From Nocardia cyriacigeorgica GUH-2 (GTDB lineage: Bacteria; Actinomycetota; Actinomycetes; Mycobacteriales; Mycobacteriaceae), in the NCBI RefSeq assembly GCF_000284035.1, contig NC_016887.1:558001-622000 (forward strand): DNA of 64,000 nucleotides. The letters are read 5' to 3'. Of this stretch, positions 33,390-41,229 are shown piece after piece (the stretch's first letter is position 1; every line of letters starts with the position of its first letter). Under the pieces are notes generated by a model. That model saw only the letters and a program-made list of their open reading frames with translations, was not told the origin of the DNA and made no database searches. The translations under genes were made by a program, and so were the position numbers.

Positions 33390-34825
33390 CGCTCACCAAA
33401 TTCGTCAAGATCCAGCTCGCGATCTTCTCCGTACTCACCGTGATCGGCCTGGTCGTCATGGGCGGCACCTACATCGGTGTGCCCGCGATGCTCGGGATCG
33501 GCCGGTACAAGGTCACCGTGCAGCTCGAGGCGACCGGCGGGCTGTATCAGCAGGCCAACGTCGCCTACCGCGGCACGAACGTGGGCAAGGTGACCGAGGT
33601 CCGGCTGACACCCGAAGGGGTGGAGGCGGACCTGTCCATCGACAGCGACTACAAGATCCCCGGCGACTCCGAGGCCTGGGTGCGCAGCGTGTCGGCGATC
33701 GGCGAACAGTACGTCGACCTGGTGCCGCCGCAGGATTCCGGCGACGGAAACCTCTACGACGGCAGCGTCATCCCGGTGGAGCGGACCCAGCTGCCGCAGG
33801 ACGTCGGCGCGCTGCTCGACCAGACCGACCGGCTGCTGTCCAGTGTCGCGGACACCCGGCTGCGTCAGGTGATCGACGAGGCGTTCCGCGCGTTCAACGG
33901 CGCCGGCCCCGACCTGCAACGGTTCATCGACTCCGCGGCTCTGCTGGTGCAGGAGGCCAAGGACAGTGCCGAGCCGACGAAGCAGTTGATCGAACAGATC
34001 GGCCCGCTGCTCGACACCCAGGTCCGCTCCGAGGACGCCATCCGCTCCTGGACCGCCGACCTGGCGACGGTGACCGATCAACTGCGCGAACACGATCCGG
34101 CCCTGCGCAATATCCTGCGCGATGGTCCCGGGGCGCTGGAGACCGTCACCAACCAGTTCGACTCGCTGCGCCCCACCCTGCCGCTCCTGCTGGCCAATCT
34201 GGTGAGCCTGGGCCAGGTCGCGGTCACCTACAACGCCGGAGTCGAACAGATCCTGGTGGTGTATCCGCCGCTGGTTGCGGCGCTGCTGACCTCGATCCGC
34301 GGGCCGCTGGAATACGGCGCCATGGTCGACTTCATGACTACCCTCAACGACCCGCCGCCGTGCACCACCGGATTCCTGCCGCCGGATCAGCGGCGCTCGC
34401 CCGCCGATTTCACCCCGGTGGACACCCCGTCCGGCCTGTACTGCAAGGTCCCGCACGATTCGCCGGTCGCGGTGCGCGGTATCCGCAACACCCCCTGCGC
34501 GGAGTTCCCCGGCCGCCGGGCGCCCTCGCCGGAGCTGTGCCGTACCGGCTACGTTCCGGAAGGCAACAACCCGCCCTTCGGCCCGCCGCAGCCCGTCGCC
34601 CCGGCCTCCGCGCCGCTGGTGCCGGGCGTGGCACCGGCCAGTGCGCCCGCGTCGGTCGGATCCGGCGCAATGACCACGCCGGCGGCGGCCAGGTCCTACG
34701 ATCCGGCCACGGGCGTCTATCTCGGCACCGATGGGCGCACCTACCGGCAGGGAAATATCGAACCCGGCGGATCGGGAACGGTTCCGTCGAGTTGGCAAGC
34801 GATGTTCGAGGAGCAGCAACGATGA
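33386..34825 (+). CDS. mce4F: Mce4F, sterol-transport MCE protein
   Basis: A 479-residue MCE protein starting at the GTG overlapping mce4E (VTLTKFVKIQLAIFSVLTVI), with an N-terminal membrane helix, the MCE domain TGGLYQQANVAYRGTNVGKV and a helical domain. The C-terminal segment has cysteines in PPPCTTGF, GLYCKVPH, NTPCAEF and ELCRTGY, typical of MceF tails, and it ends in a hydrophilic ATGVYLGTDGRTYRQG motif. Full length. It overlaps mam4A by four bases. Confidence 0.95.
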   Translation: MTLTKFVKIQLAIFSVLTVIGLVVMGGTYIGVPAMLGIGRYKVTVQLEATGGLYQQANVAYRGTNVGKVTEVRLTPEGVEADLSIDSDYKIPGDSEAWVRSVSAIGEQYVDLVPPQDSGDGNLYDGSVIPVERTQLPQDVGALLDQTDRLLSSVADTRLRQVIDEAFRAFNGAGPDLQRFIDSAALLVQEAKDSAEPTKQLIEQIGPLLDTQVRSEDAIRSWTADLATVTDQLREHDPALRNILRDGPGALETVTNQFDSLRPTLPLLLANLVSLGQVAVTYNAGVEQILVVYPPLVAALLTSIRGPLEYGAMVDFMTTLNDPPPCTTGFLPPDQRRSPADFTPVDTPSGLYCKVPHDSPVAVRGIRNTPCAEFPGRRAPSPELCRTGYVPEGNNPPFGPPQPVAPASAPLVPGVAPASAPASVGSGAMTTPAAARSYDPATGVYLGTDGRTYRQGNIEPGGSGTVPSSWQAMFEEQQR

Positions 34826-35775
34826 GCGAAACGCACAACAGCCGGACTCGTCGGCGCGCGAGCCGTTCCGCAGGCCCGCCGGTCGACGAGACGCGCACCG
34901 AGGCGCTGGCCTCGGATCAAGACCGCAGTGCTGCGGTCGAGCCCGGTACTGCGGTGCCGGGCTCTGCCCGTGTTCGGGGGGAAACGGACAAGACGGACAC
35001 GGGTGCGTCCGCCGGTGCGGGCGGGGTGGGGCCTGGCGCGGGCGAGGCGGAGGCGGACACCGTCAAGGTGGGCGCGGATGCCGTCAAACCTGATGCGGAC
35101 ACCGTGAAGCTGGGCTCGGGTGCCGCGAAGCCGGATGCGGACACCGTGAAGTTGGGTGCGGGTGCTGTCGCGCAGAAGGCCGAGTCGGCTGCTGCGGACG
35201 CGGATACGGCGAAGCCGGATGTTGACACCGTGAAGCTGGACAAGGCGTCAGTGGGCGAGGCCGACGACGCCGACGAAAAGCGTCCCCGCCGTTCCGCCGC
35301 GCGCATCCTCGCCGTCGCCACGTCCACCATCGTCGCGCTGGCCCTGGTCGCCGGCGCGGTGATCTCGGTGTTCGCGGTGCGTTCCGCCGAGGAACGCGAC
35401 GCCCTGCGCGCCGAATACATCCAGGCCGCGCGGCAGACCGTGCTGAATCTGACCACCATCCACGCGGATACGGCCAGGGAGGACATCGACCGCATCCTCA
35501 CCATGGCGTCGGGTGAGTTCAAGGACGAGTTCAACGGCCGGGTCGACCCCTTCACCGAGGTGGTCAAGCAGGCCAAGGTGGAATCCACCGGTGAGATCGT
35601 CGAGGCCGCCCTGGAGAGTTCGGACGACAACTCCGCGCGCGTGCTGGTGGCCGCCAAGCAGACCGTGAAGAACGCGGGCCAGGAGGGCCCGCAACTGCGG
35701 TACTACCGATTCCGGATCACCGTCACCAACAGCGATTCCGGGATGACCGCTTCTGATGTGGAGTTCGTGGCATGA
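34822..35775 (+). CDS. mam4A: Mam4A, Mce-associated membrane protein with 14-residue N-terminal repeat
   Basis: A 317-residue Mce-associated protein. The C-terminal half is standard: a membrane helix at about 161-186 and an external NTF2-like domain (AARQTVLNLTTIHADTAREDI). The N-terminal 150 residues are a disordered cytoplasmic region with DTVK at residues 79, 93, 107 and 135, a 14-residue period with one degenerate slot. Mycobacterial Mam proteins have shorter tails as I recall them. Such proteins stabilise the Mce complex and may link it to the accessory factor LucA, but I see no direct evidence of that here. The ATGA overlap with mce4F fixes the start. Confidence 0.88.
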   Translation: MSETHNSRTRRRASRSAGPPVDETRTEALASDQDRSAAVEPGTAVPGSARVRGETDKTDTGASAGAGGVGPGAGEAEADTVKVGADAVKPDADTVKLGSGAAKPDADTVKLGAGAVAQKAESAAADADTAKPDVDTVKLDKASVGEADDADEKRPRRSAARILAVATSTIVALALVAGAVISVFAVRSAEERDALRAEYIQAARQTVLNLTTIHADTAREDIDRILTMASGEFKDEFNGRVDPFTEVVKQAKVESTGEIVEAALESSDDNSARVLVAAKQTVKNAGQEGPQLRYYRFRITVTNSDSGMTASDVEFVA

Positions 35776-36266
35776 GTGCACTGCGATTGCGTACCAAGAT
35801 CCTGCTCGGCGTGACGGCGGTCGTGGTGGCCGCGTCGGCGATCATCCTCGGCATCAACGGCTACCGCTACTGGGACGACCAGCGCTCCGAGGATTCCCGC
35901 GCCGCCGCCGTCGAGGCCGCCAGCCGTTCCGTCGCGGCCATGTTCAGCTACGAACACACCACGGTGGAAACCGAACTCCCCAAGGCCGCCGACAACCTCG
36001 CCGACCCCCTCCGCAAGGACTACCTGACCCTCATCGAGAAAGCCATCGTTCCCGGCGCCAAGGAGCAGCAGCTCACCGTAGCCGCCACCACCCAAGCTGC
36101 GGGCGTAGTCTCCGCCGACCGCGCCCACGCCGTCGTCATGCTCTACCTGAACCGGGTCACCACCAGCAAAGAAAGCCCCCAGGGCACCACCACGGGCACC
36201 CGCGTCCGGGTGGAGATGGACAAGTCCGACGACCGCTGGCTGGTCGCGTCAGTGACGCCGATCTGA
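35772..36266 (+). CDS. mam4B: Mam4B, Mce-associated membrane protein
   Basis: A 164-residue protein with a single N-terminal membrane helix (KILLGVTAVVVAASAIILGI) and an external domain containing RSVAAMFSYEHTTVETELPK and a C-terminal DDRWLVASVTPI, the usual Mce-associated signature. It overlaps mam4A by four bases and is the last gene of the mce4 operon, corresponding to Rv3492c. No clear terminator hairpin follows. Confidence 0.92.
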   Translation: MSALRLRTKILLGVTAVVVAASAIILGINGYRYWDDQRSEDSRAAAVEAASRSVAAMFSYEHTTVETELPKAADNLADPLRKDYLTLIEKAIVPGAKEQQLTVAATTQAAGVVSADRAHAVVMLYLNRVTTSKESPQGTTTGTRVRVEMDKSDDRWLVASVTPI

Positions 36267-36403
36267 TCGGGCGGGTGGTCGGCCTGTCACAGTTCGGCCC
36301 GAGGTCCACTGGCTCTCGGAGTGTTGTCGGCGTGTTTGCTTTGTGTCGCGCTTCGCCTCGGCGTGTCGAACGCATTTTCGATGAGGTGCGATACCTTTCG
36401 CGA

Positions 36404-36607
36404 ATGGCTTCCTCAGAGGAGTTGGGATTCTCGGATGGGTGCAATGGATTGGCCGCGATTGTGCTGCTGCTTCTGCATCGTCGGGGTATCGCCCTCGCCG
36501 CGGCACAGCGACAGTCGATCGCCTCATGCCACGACATCGCCCAGATCAGTGTGTGGCTCGAGCGCGCATTACGCGTTGACTCCGCTGAGGAGCTATTCCG
36601 CATTTGA
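36404..36607 (+). CDS. Small helical protein resembling the tail of Rpn-type nucleases
   Basis: A possible 67-residue protein. The stretch RRGIALAAAQRQSIASCHDI, with the downstream WLERALRVDSAEELF, has the rhythm of the C-terminal tail found in Rpn/PD-(D/E)XK transposase-like proteins (typically ILxCTDLxxLxxWLxRAxxxxSxxELF). The nuclease domain is absent, so this is either a gene remnant or one of the free-standing tails seen in actinobacteria. No clear ribosome site precedes the ATG at 36404; the frame is open further upstream. GC is lower than in the neighbouring mce4 genes, fitting an acquired segment. Confidence 0.4.
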   Translation: MASSEELGFSDGCNGLAAIVLLLLHRRGIALAAAQRQSIASCHDIAQISVWLERALRVDSAEELFRI

Positions 36608-36657
36608 TAATTTGAGCACTCGCTCCTATGGTCGGCGTCTCCGTGCCTGAGACTGCA

Positions 36658-37848
36658 TCAGATCTTGACGTCGGCCCACTTGGCGAACTTCGCCAGGGCA
36701 TCGGTGCTGCGGCGGGAGTGGGCCAGGACTCGGATGGTTTCGTGGACCTGCGGGTGATTGCGGGTCAGTTCGGGAGCGATTCGGCGGGCCTGGTCGAGGC
36801 TGGTCAGGGCGCGTTGTTTGTCGCCGTGGAGTAGCCAGGCTCGGGATACGTCGATCCAGTGGTGGCCGGCTCGGGAGGGCGGGACTGATTTCGGCAGGTG
36901 GATTTGTTCCGCGCGGGCTACAGCTGTTGTGCCGTCGGATAATTCGACGGGGACGGCCACGGAGTGGATCGCGACATTCGGCAGTTCGAACTGGGTTCCG
37001 TAATCCTCGAACCGATCGGCGGTGATCGCCTGGCCGATTCGATGCGCTTCTCGGAGATGAGCGTTTGCGGTCTCACCGTCGAGTGCACGCGCCGACAGGA
37101 TCGAGCCGCGAAGGTGCAGCGCTCCACGCATCGCGAGCAGGCTGGGGGTGGTCGGAAGTTGTTCGGATGCCCGGTAGGCCCGGTCGACGATCTTCGACCC
37201 ACCGGCATATGCGCCGGAGTAGAGCAGAATCAGTGCGCGATGATATTCCGCCGCAATCGGCCATATCGGGTCACCACTGCGTTCGGCGGACCATACGCAG
37301 CGTTCTGCGGCCAGTCCGGCGAGGTCGAGGTAGCCATACCGATAAGACAGCGACGAAGCCCTGTTGTAGGCATAGGCGAGGGTCGCGTGGATCTTTTCGA
37401 GGCGATGCCCGGGGCGTTCATCGGCGGCGAGGGCGTGCAGACCGTGAATAACATCCGGTAGCTCACTGGTGAGATCGCTGTACTTCGCCCGGCGCATGCC
37501 TTCACTTACCCGGTCGAGAGCCGCGATGAGTTCGTCCAAAGTGGTTGGCTCGCCGAGCGGTTCATCCGTGAAGGCGAGAATCCTACGGCGAAGCTCTCGA
37601 ATGGTGGCATGCGCGGCGCTGTCGTCACGCGCCGACGGTGTGTAGGGCTGGCCGGTCAAATCCTCGATATTCACGCCGATCGTGCGAGCGACAGCGGCGA
37701 TGAATGCGGGCGAGGCCGGTCGCGAACCCTGTTCGACCTTGCGTAGCAACGACAAAGACACGTGCGCCTTATGCGCGAGCTGAGGTTGCGTGAGCCGCGC
37801 CAGTTTACGAGCCCTGGCGGTGCGTGCCCCGATCCCGGCGTCGTCCAT
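36658..37848 (-). CDS. XRE-family transcriptional regulator with large helical domain
   Basis: A 396-residue protein. The N-terminal helix-turn-helix (LARLTQPQLAHKAHVSLSLL then RKVEQGSRPASP, about residues 12-45) is followed by about 300 residues of TPR-like helical repeats ending RVLAHSRRSTDALAKFAKWA. This layout is common among actinobacterial XRE regulators in accessory regions, some of which govern neighbouring small genes. The start at 37848 (MDDAGIGART) is preferred; an alternative ATG lies six codons upstream. It is divergent from a small resolvase-like gene. The target is unknown. Confidence 0.82.
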   Translation of the reverse strand: MDDAGIGARTARARKLARLTQPQLAHKAHVSLSLLRKVEQGSRPASPAFIAAVARTIGVNIEDLTGQPYTPSARDDSAAHATIRELRRRILAFTDEPLGEPTTLDELIAALDRVSEGMRRAKYSDLTSELPDVIHGLHALAADERPGHRLEKIHATLAYAYNRASSLSYRYGYLDLAGLAAERCVWSAERSGDPIWPIAAEYHRALILLYSGAYAGGSKIVDRAYRASEQLPTTPSLLAMRGALHLRGSILSARALDGETANAHLREAHRIGQAITADRFEDYGTQFELPNVAIHSVAVPVELSDGTTAVARAEQIHLPKSVPPSRAGHHWIDVSRAWLLHGDKQRALTSLDQARRIAPELTRNHPQVHETIRVLAHSRRSTDALAKFAKWADVKI

Positions 37849-37982
37849 ACACCCACGGTGACACACGTTGTGCCACTTCGCACCAGGTCACGCGGACACA
37901 GTGGACCCGAGCCCCGCCGCCGGGTCGACTCGAGTTCTCGGCGGCGGGTGCGAACCACTCGGCAACAAGACAGGGGCGGTCT

Positions 37983-38300
37983 ATGGGGTGTGCAGAGAAC
38001 AGGCGACACAGGGCCATCGGATTGGTCCGGCGCGGCGTGCACGGCGGTGACGTCGCCGACCTGCACGCTGTTGCGGGCCGGCACGGCTACGAGCTGGTCT
38101 TCACGATCACCCTAGATGTGCGGCCCTTGGTGGCGGCGATGGTGATCGCGCAGCACCTCGGCGACCATGCGGCTTCGGCCGTGGTCGTACCGACCTACGA
38201 GCATGCGGAGCCGTATCGGGTGCTGATCACCGAATTCGCCGATCTGGTGACCCCGGTGCGGCACTACCCGCGCGGGCACCGGTGGCCGGACGCCCGATGA
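37983..38300 (+). CDS. Small resolvase-like protein of unknown function
   Basis: About 105 residues: RRHRAIGLVRRGVHGGDVAD, then GRHGYELVFTITLDV, AASAVVVPTYEHAE and LVTPVRHYPRGHRWP. The alternating beta/alpha pattern with a central VVVPxxEH strand resembles the N-terminal fold of serine recombinases, but the catalytic serine and arginines cannot be identified. Similar short proteins are frequent next to XRE regulators in Nocardia and Rhodococcus as I recall them; their role is not known to me. Start uncertain: ATG 37983 has no strong ribosome site. Divergent from the XRE gene and next to the tnpB 3' end. Confidence 0.5.
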   Translation: MGCAENRRHRAIGLVRRGVHGGDVADLHAVAGRHGYELVFTITLDVRPLVAAMVIAQHLGDHAASAVVVPTYEHAEPYRVLITEFADLVTPVRHYPRGHRWPDAR

Positions 38301-38309
38301 CGCGAGTAC

Positions 38310-38420
38310 AGCCCGCTTGGTGAACCCCTGTCAGGAGTCAGCTACCAAGCCCGAGGGGGCCAGGTTTGTAACTGCGCCCTCCCGACTGGATGCCGGGCAG
38401 CGCGTCACGTCCAGTACCTA
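38310..38420 (-). ncRNA. Candidate omega-RNA / right end of the tnpB element
   Basis: The 110 bases directly after the tnpB stop codon, read on the minus strand, contain several consecutive hairpins: GTACC/GGTAC across the stop, GCGC...GCGC with inner CCCG/CGGG, GCCC-CCTC-GGGC, and a final 7-bp inverted repeat at 38315-38321 and 38344-38350. In IS200/IS605 and IS1341-type elements the guide RNA (omega-RNA) of TnpB is transcribed from exactly this position and ends at the element's right end. The exact 3' end and guide cannot be set from a single copy. Confidence 0.35.
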
Positions 38421-38836
38421 ACCAGGTACCGGGGCCGCTGACTCGGCCCCGCATTCCCACATCCTCGCGGCTCTGGCTGCGATGTTGTAAGAAGCATTGA
38501 CGTCTGCGTGTTCAACGAAACCGCATGAACGGCAATCAAATTTAGATTGACTCGCCCGGCTCTTCCGGTCCACCCGACCACATCGGCAGCAGGTCTGGGA
38601 GGTGTAGCACGCGTCCACGAACACCACCGGCACTCCGGCACGGCGGGCCTTGTACGCGATGAACGAACTTAGCTGGGCGAATGCCCAGCCATGTAGTGTG
38701 GCCCGTTGGGGCTTGCGTAGCCGTACCCGCTCGCGGATGCCGGTCAGAGTTTCCAGACCGATCCCGCGCCCGGTGCGTTCAGCCTCGACCACGATGCGTT
38801 TGGAGATTCGATGGTTGATATCCGTCGCTTGGCGAG
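38418..38836 (-). pseudogene. tnpB: tnpB C-terminal part (RuvC II, zinc ribbon, RuvC III), separated by an IS256 element
   Basis: The C-terminal 135 codons of an IS1341-type TnpB. After the insertion joint the frame reads TDINHRISKRIV, then GRGIGLETL (RuvC II glutamate), a zinc ribbon CCRCG...CRSCG and HADVNASYNIAARA (RuvC III aspartate). The matching N-terminal part is at 40220-40967. Removing bases 38837-40228, the insertion sequence with one target repeat, joins the halves in frame with no other lesion. A start within this fragment (GTG at 38792) could give a short polypeptide without RuvC I, which should be inactive as a nuclease. The element has no tnpA nearby. Confidence 0.9.
38828..38836. 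repeat. Left target-site duplication of the IS256-family element
   Basis: CTTGGCGAG, identical to 40220-40228. A 9-bp duplication is normal for IS256-family transposition (8-9 bp). Confidence 0.85.
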
Positions 38837-40219
38837 GGAGTGTCTAATTAACGGCGGATCTCAATGATCAAGGGAGAGAAGCCAAGTGAGTGACACCGCA
38901 GCCGAGGAAGAGGCCGTGACCGGGCAGGTCGGCGCGTCTGGTGCGGCGGGGGTTTCGGATGAGCAGTTGATCGCGATGCTGGTCGATCGGGCTCGCACCG
39001 ACGGCCTGCAATTGACCGGTGAGGGCGGGCTGCTGCAGCAGCTGACCAAGCGGGTGCTCGAGTCCGCGCTCGAGGGCGAGGTCACCGACCATCTCGGCTA
39101 CGACAAGCACGATCCCGCCGGCCGTAGCAGCGGTAACAGCCGTAACGGGACGAGGTCGAAGACGGTGACCACCGACATCGGGCCTGTGCGGGTGAAGGTG
39201 CCGCGTGATACTGCCGGCACGTTCGAGCCGCAGATCGTGCGCAAACGGCAGCGCCGGTTGTCGGGGGTGGACGAGATGGTGTTGTCGTTGTCGGCCAAGG
39301 GCCTGACCCACGGTGAGATCAGCGCGCACCTGGCCGAGGTCTACGGTGCCGAGGTGTCGCGGCAGACGATCTCGGTCATCACCGACAAGGTGATCGAGGG
39401 GATGGCCGAATGGCAGAACCGGCCGCTGGACCCGGTGTATCCCGTCGTGTTCGTGGACGCTATCAATGTGAAGATCCGCGACGGCCAGGTCGCGAACCGG
39501 CCCATCTATGTGGCGATGGCGGTCACCGTCGAGGGACATCGCGACATCCTCGGAATCTGGGCCGGCGACGGCGGTGAAGGCGCCAAGTACTGGCTGCACG
39601 TGTTCACCGAGCTGAAGAACCGCGGCGTGGCCGACGTGCTGATGCTCGTCTGTGACGGCCTCAAAGGGCTACCAGAGGCAGTGGAGGCGGTCTGGCCGAA
39701 GACCGTCGTGCAAACCTGCATCATTCACCTGCTGCGCAATAGTTTCCGCTACGCCAGCCGTCAGGACTGGGACAAGATCGCCAAAGCGTTGAAACCGGTC
39801 TACACCGCAGCGACCGAGGACGCGGCCAGCGAGCGGTTCCTCGAGTTCTCCGAGGCTTGGGGCGGCAAGTATCCCGCGATCGTGAAGCTCTGGTCCGATG
39901 CGTGGGCCGAATTCGTGCCGTTCCTGGCCTTCGACGTCGAGATCCGCAAGGTCATCTGCTCGACGAACGCGATCGAGTCGGTCAACGCCCGCATCCGCAA
40001 AGCCGTCCGCGCCCGAGGACATTTCCCGAACGAGACCGCCGCGCTGAAGTGCGTCTACATGGCATTGATGAGTCTCGATCCGACCGGCAAGGGCCGAAAA
40101 CGATGGACCATGCGCTGGAAGGCCCCGCTGAACGCCTTCCAGATCGCCTTCGAAGGCCGCATGACCCCCACCAGCTGAAGTCATCGACAACCAAGATCAG
40201 CCGTTAACTGGACACACCC
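38837..40219 (+). mobile_element. IS256-family insertion sequence inserted in tnpB
   Basis: 1,383 bp bounded by imperfect inverted repeats. The left end reads GGAGTGTCTAATTAACGGC and the complement of the right end reads GGTGTGTCCAGTTAACGGC, with similarity continuing to GATCT. The flanks carry the 9-bp duplication CTTGGCGAG. It encodes one full-length transposase. The clean duplication, the intact transposase and the undamaged frame of the interrupted gene indicate a recent insertion. Confidence 0.9.
38886..40178 (+). CDS. IS256-family (MULE-like DDE) transposase
   Basis: A 430-residue IS256-type transposase. The DDE residues are readable: Asp in VVFVDAINVKIRDG, Asp in LVCDGLKGLPEAV with the adjoining TVVQTCIIHLLRNSFRY C/H motif, and Glu in STNAIESVNARIRKAVRARG. 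The N-terminal part has the LTKRVLESALEGEVTDHLGY block typical of the family. The start is GTG at 38886 after GGGAGAG. Uninterrupted and full length, so the element is probably still mobile. Confidence 0.95.
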   Translation: MSDTAAEEEAVTGQVGASGAAGVSDEQLIAMLVDRARTDGLQLTGEGGLLQQLTKRVLESALEGEVTDHLGYDKHDPAGRSSGNSRNGTRSKTVTTDIGPVRVKVPRDTAGTFEPQIVRKRQRRLSGVDEMVLSLSAKGLTHGEISAHLAEVYGAEVSRQTISVITDKVIEGMAEWQNRPLDPVYPVVFVDAINVKIRDGQVANRPIYVAMAVTVEGHRDILGIWAGDGGEGAKYWLHVFTELKNRGVADVLMLVCDGLKGLPEAVEAVWPKTVVQTCIIHLLRNSFRYASRQDWDKIAKALKPVYTAATEDAASERFLEFSEAWGGKYPAIVKLWSDAWAEFVPFLAFDVEIRKVICSTNAIESVNARIRKAVRARGHFPNETAALKCVYMALMSLDPTGKGRKRWTMRWKAPLNAFQIAFEGRMTPTS

Positions 40220-40228
40220 CTTGGCGAG
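40220..40228. repeat. Right target-site duplication of the IS256-family element
   Basis: Second copy of CTTGGCGAG, in the coding part of tnpB. Confidence 0.85.
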
Positions 40229-40967
40229 TCTCTTTGCGGCGTCGCCGCTTTAGTACTCGCTTTGCAGCTTTCGTACCTTTCGCCTGCAACTTCCGGCGGA
40301 GCTCCCGCTGTTGTTCACGGTGTCGACGGAGCCCACGTCCAGCGGCCCGGTACCCCGTGTTCGTGACCGCAATATTTGCGAGCCCGAGATCAACCCCAAT
40401 CCACCTGGTCGGGCTGATCAATGGCGGTTCCGGGACTTCGCACGTCGAGTACAGGAACCACATTCCATCCCGGCGCACGAGATCGGTTTCGCCTTGCCGA
40501 TATCGCTGAAGGGTTTCCAACTGATCAGCGGATCCTGTGTATCGGATGCCCTTCAGGCGACCGGAGGTCGTCCAGATGGAGACCGTCCGGGTGTCGTACT
40601 GCCAGGATAGGCAGCGGTCATCGTAGGGCTGCGCCGCATCGGGCCGGAATCGAATCGGTGTGTTCGCGGCGCGCTGGTATCGAGTGCTGTCTTTCGGGCC
40701 GTAAGTGCCGGCTTCGAGGTTCGCCGCCCTTGTCTTCCAGGCGTCGGCAACCTTCCGGATCACATGCAAGGCGGGCTGGGCCGACAAACCCGCAGCCTTC
40801 ACGCTGCGGTAGTGAGCGCGCTGGAGATCGGTCCGACTCCGTTGTCCGTCTCGTTTCGCCTTCGCCGAGAGCCATGTCGCAGCGGTGTTAGCCGTAAGAA
40901 GCGTAGCGGCGAGTGCGTCGGCCTGCTTCGCCGTCGGCAGCAACTTGACCGCAACGACCTGCTTCAC
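40220..40967 (-). pseudogene. tnpB: tnpB N-terminal part (RuvC I), separated by an IS256 element
   Basis: The N-terminal 249 codons of an IS1341-type TnpB. It starts at GTG 40967 (VKQVVAVKLLPTAKQADALA), carries the wedge/helical region, the substrate-side IRYTGSADQLETLQRYRQGE, and RuvC I as RWIGVDLGLANIAVTNTGY with the catalytic Asp. The frame then runs into the IS and stops after a few foreign residues (VCPVNG). TnpB proteins are RNA-guided DNA nucleases that help retain their element and are ancestors of Cas12. Without the C-terminal half this fragment cannot cut. The restored protein would be 385 residues, a normal length. Confidence 0.9.
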
Positions 40968-41158
40968 GCCGGAAGATTAGCACTCGGCAATGACACCGCG
41001 CCGGACTCTAGTCCTGGATACGTGCAGGTGATGGATGGTGATCAGAATCGAACCCGAGGACCAAGTTTCGCGCACTTGGAACGCACGGCCCGTCATACCG
41101 ATTCGCGGCGGCTTCGCGACAAACCGAAACGAAGGCCATCTTGCTAGGGGAGGTGACG

Positions 41159-41224
41159 ATGCGGTCCGATGTGAGTCACTACTGGCCTGCAACCCGGCGA
41201 AATGCCAGATTGCAGACCAGGTGA
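41159..41224 (+). CDS. Very small ORF with strong ribosome site beside tRNA-Thr
   Basis: ATG at 41159 follows AGGGGAGGTGA at ideal spacing and opens a 21-codon frame (MRSDVSHYWPATRRNARLQT, then R) that ends six bases from the tRNA 3' end. No family recognised. It may be the surviving 5' end of a gene truncated by the element insertion, a leader peptide, or chance. The rest of 40968-41229 shows no gene. Confidence 0.2.
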   Translation: MRSDVSHYWPATRRNARLQTR

Positions 41225-41229
41225 AGCGG

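Noticed and set aside
36658..38300. Toxin-antitoxin pair formed by the XRE gene and the resolvase-like gene
   Set aside because: The XRE protein is about 400 residues with a helical domain and the two genes are divergent; the small protein shows no toxin fold.
38301..41000. CRISPR array or Cas locus near tnpB
   Set aside because: No spaced direct repeats; the only nuclease gene is an IS1341-type TnpB, which is not a Cas12.
41030..41100. Possible tRNA remnant: a T-arm-like AATCGAACCCGAGG upstream of the tRNA
   Set aside because: The flanking bases do not form a T stem, and no acceptor or anticodon arm can be built around it.
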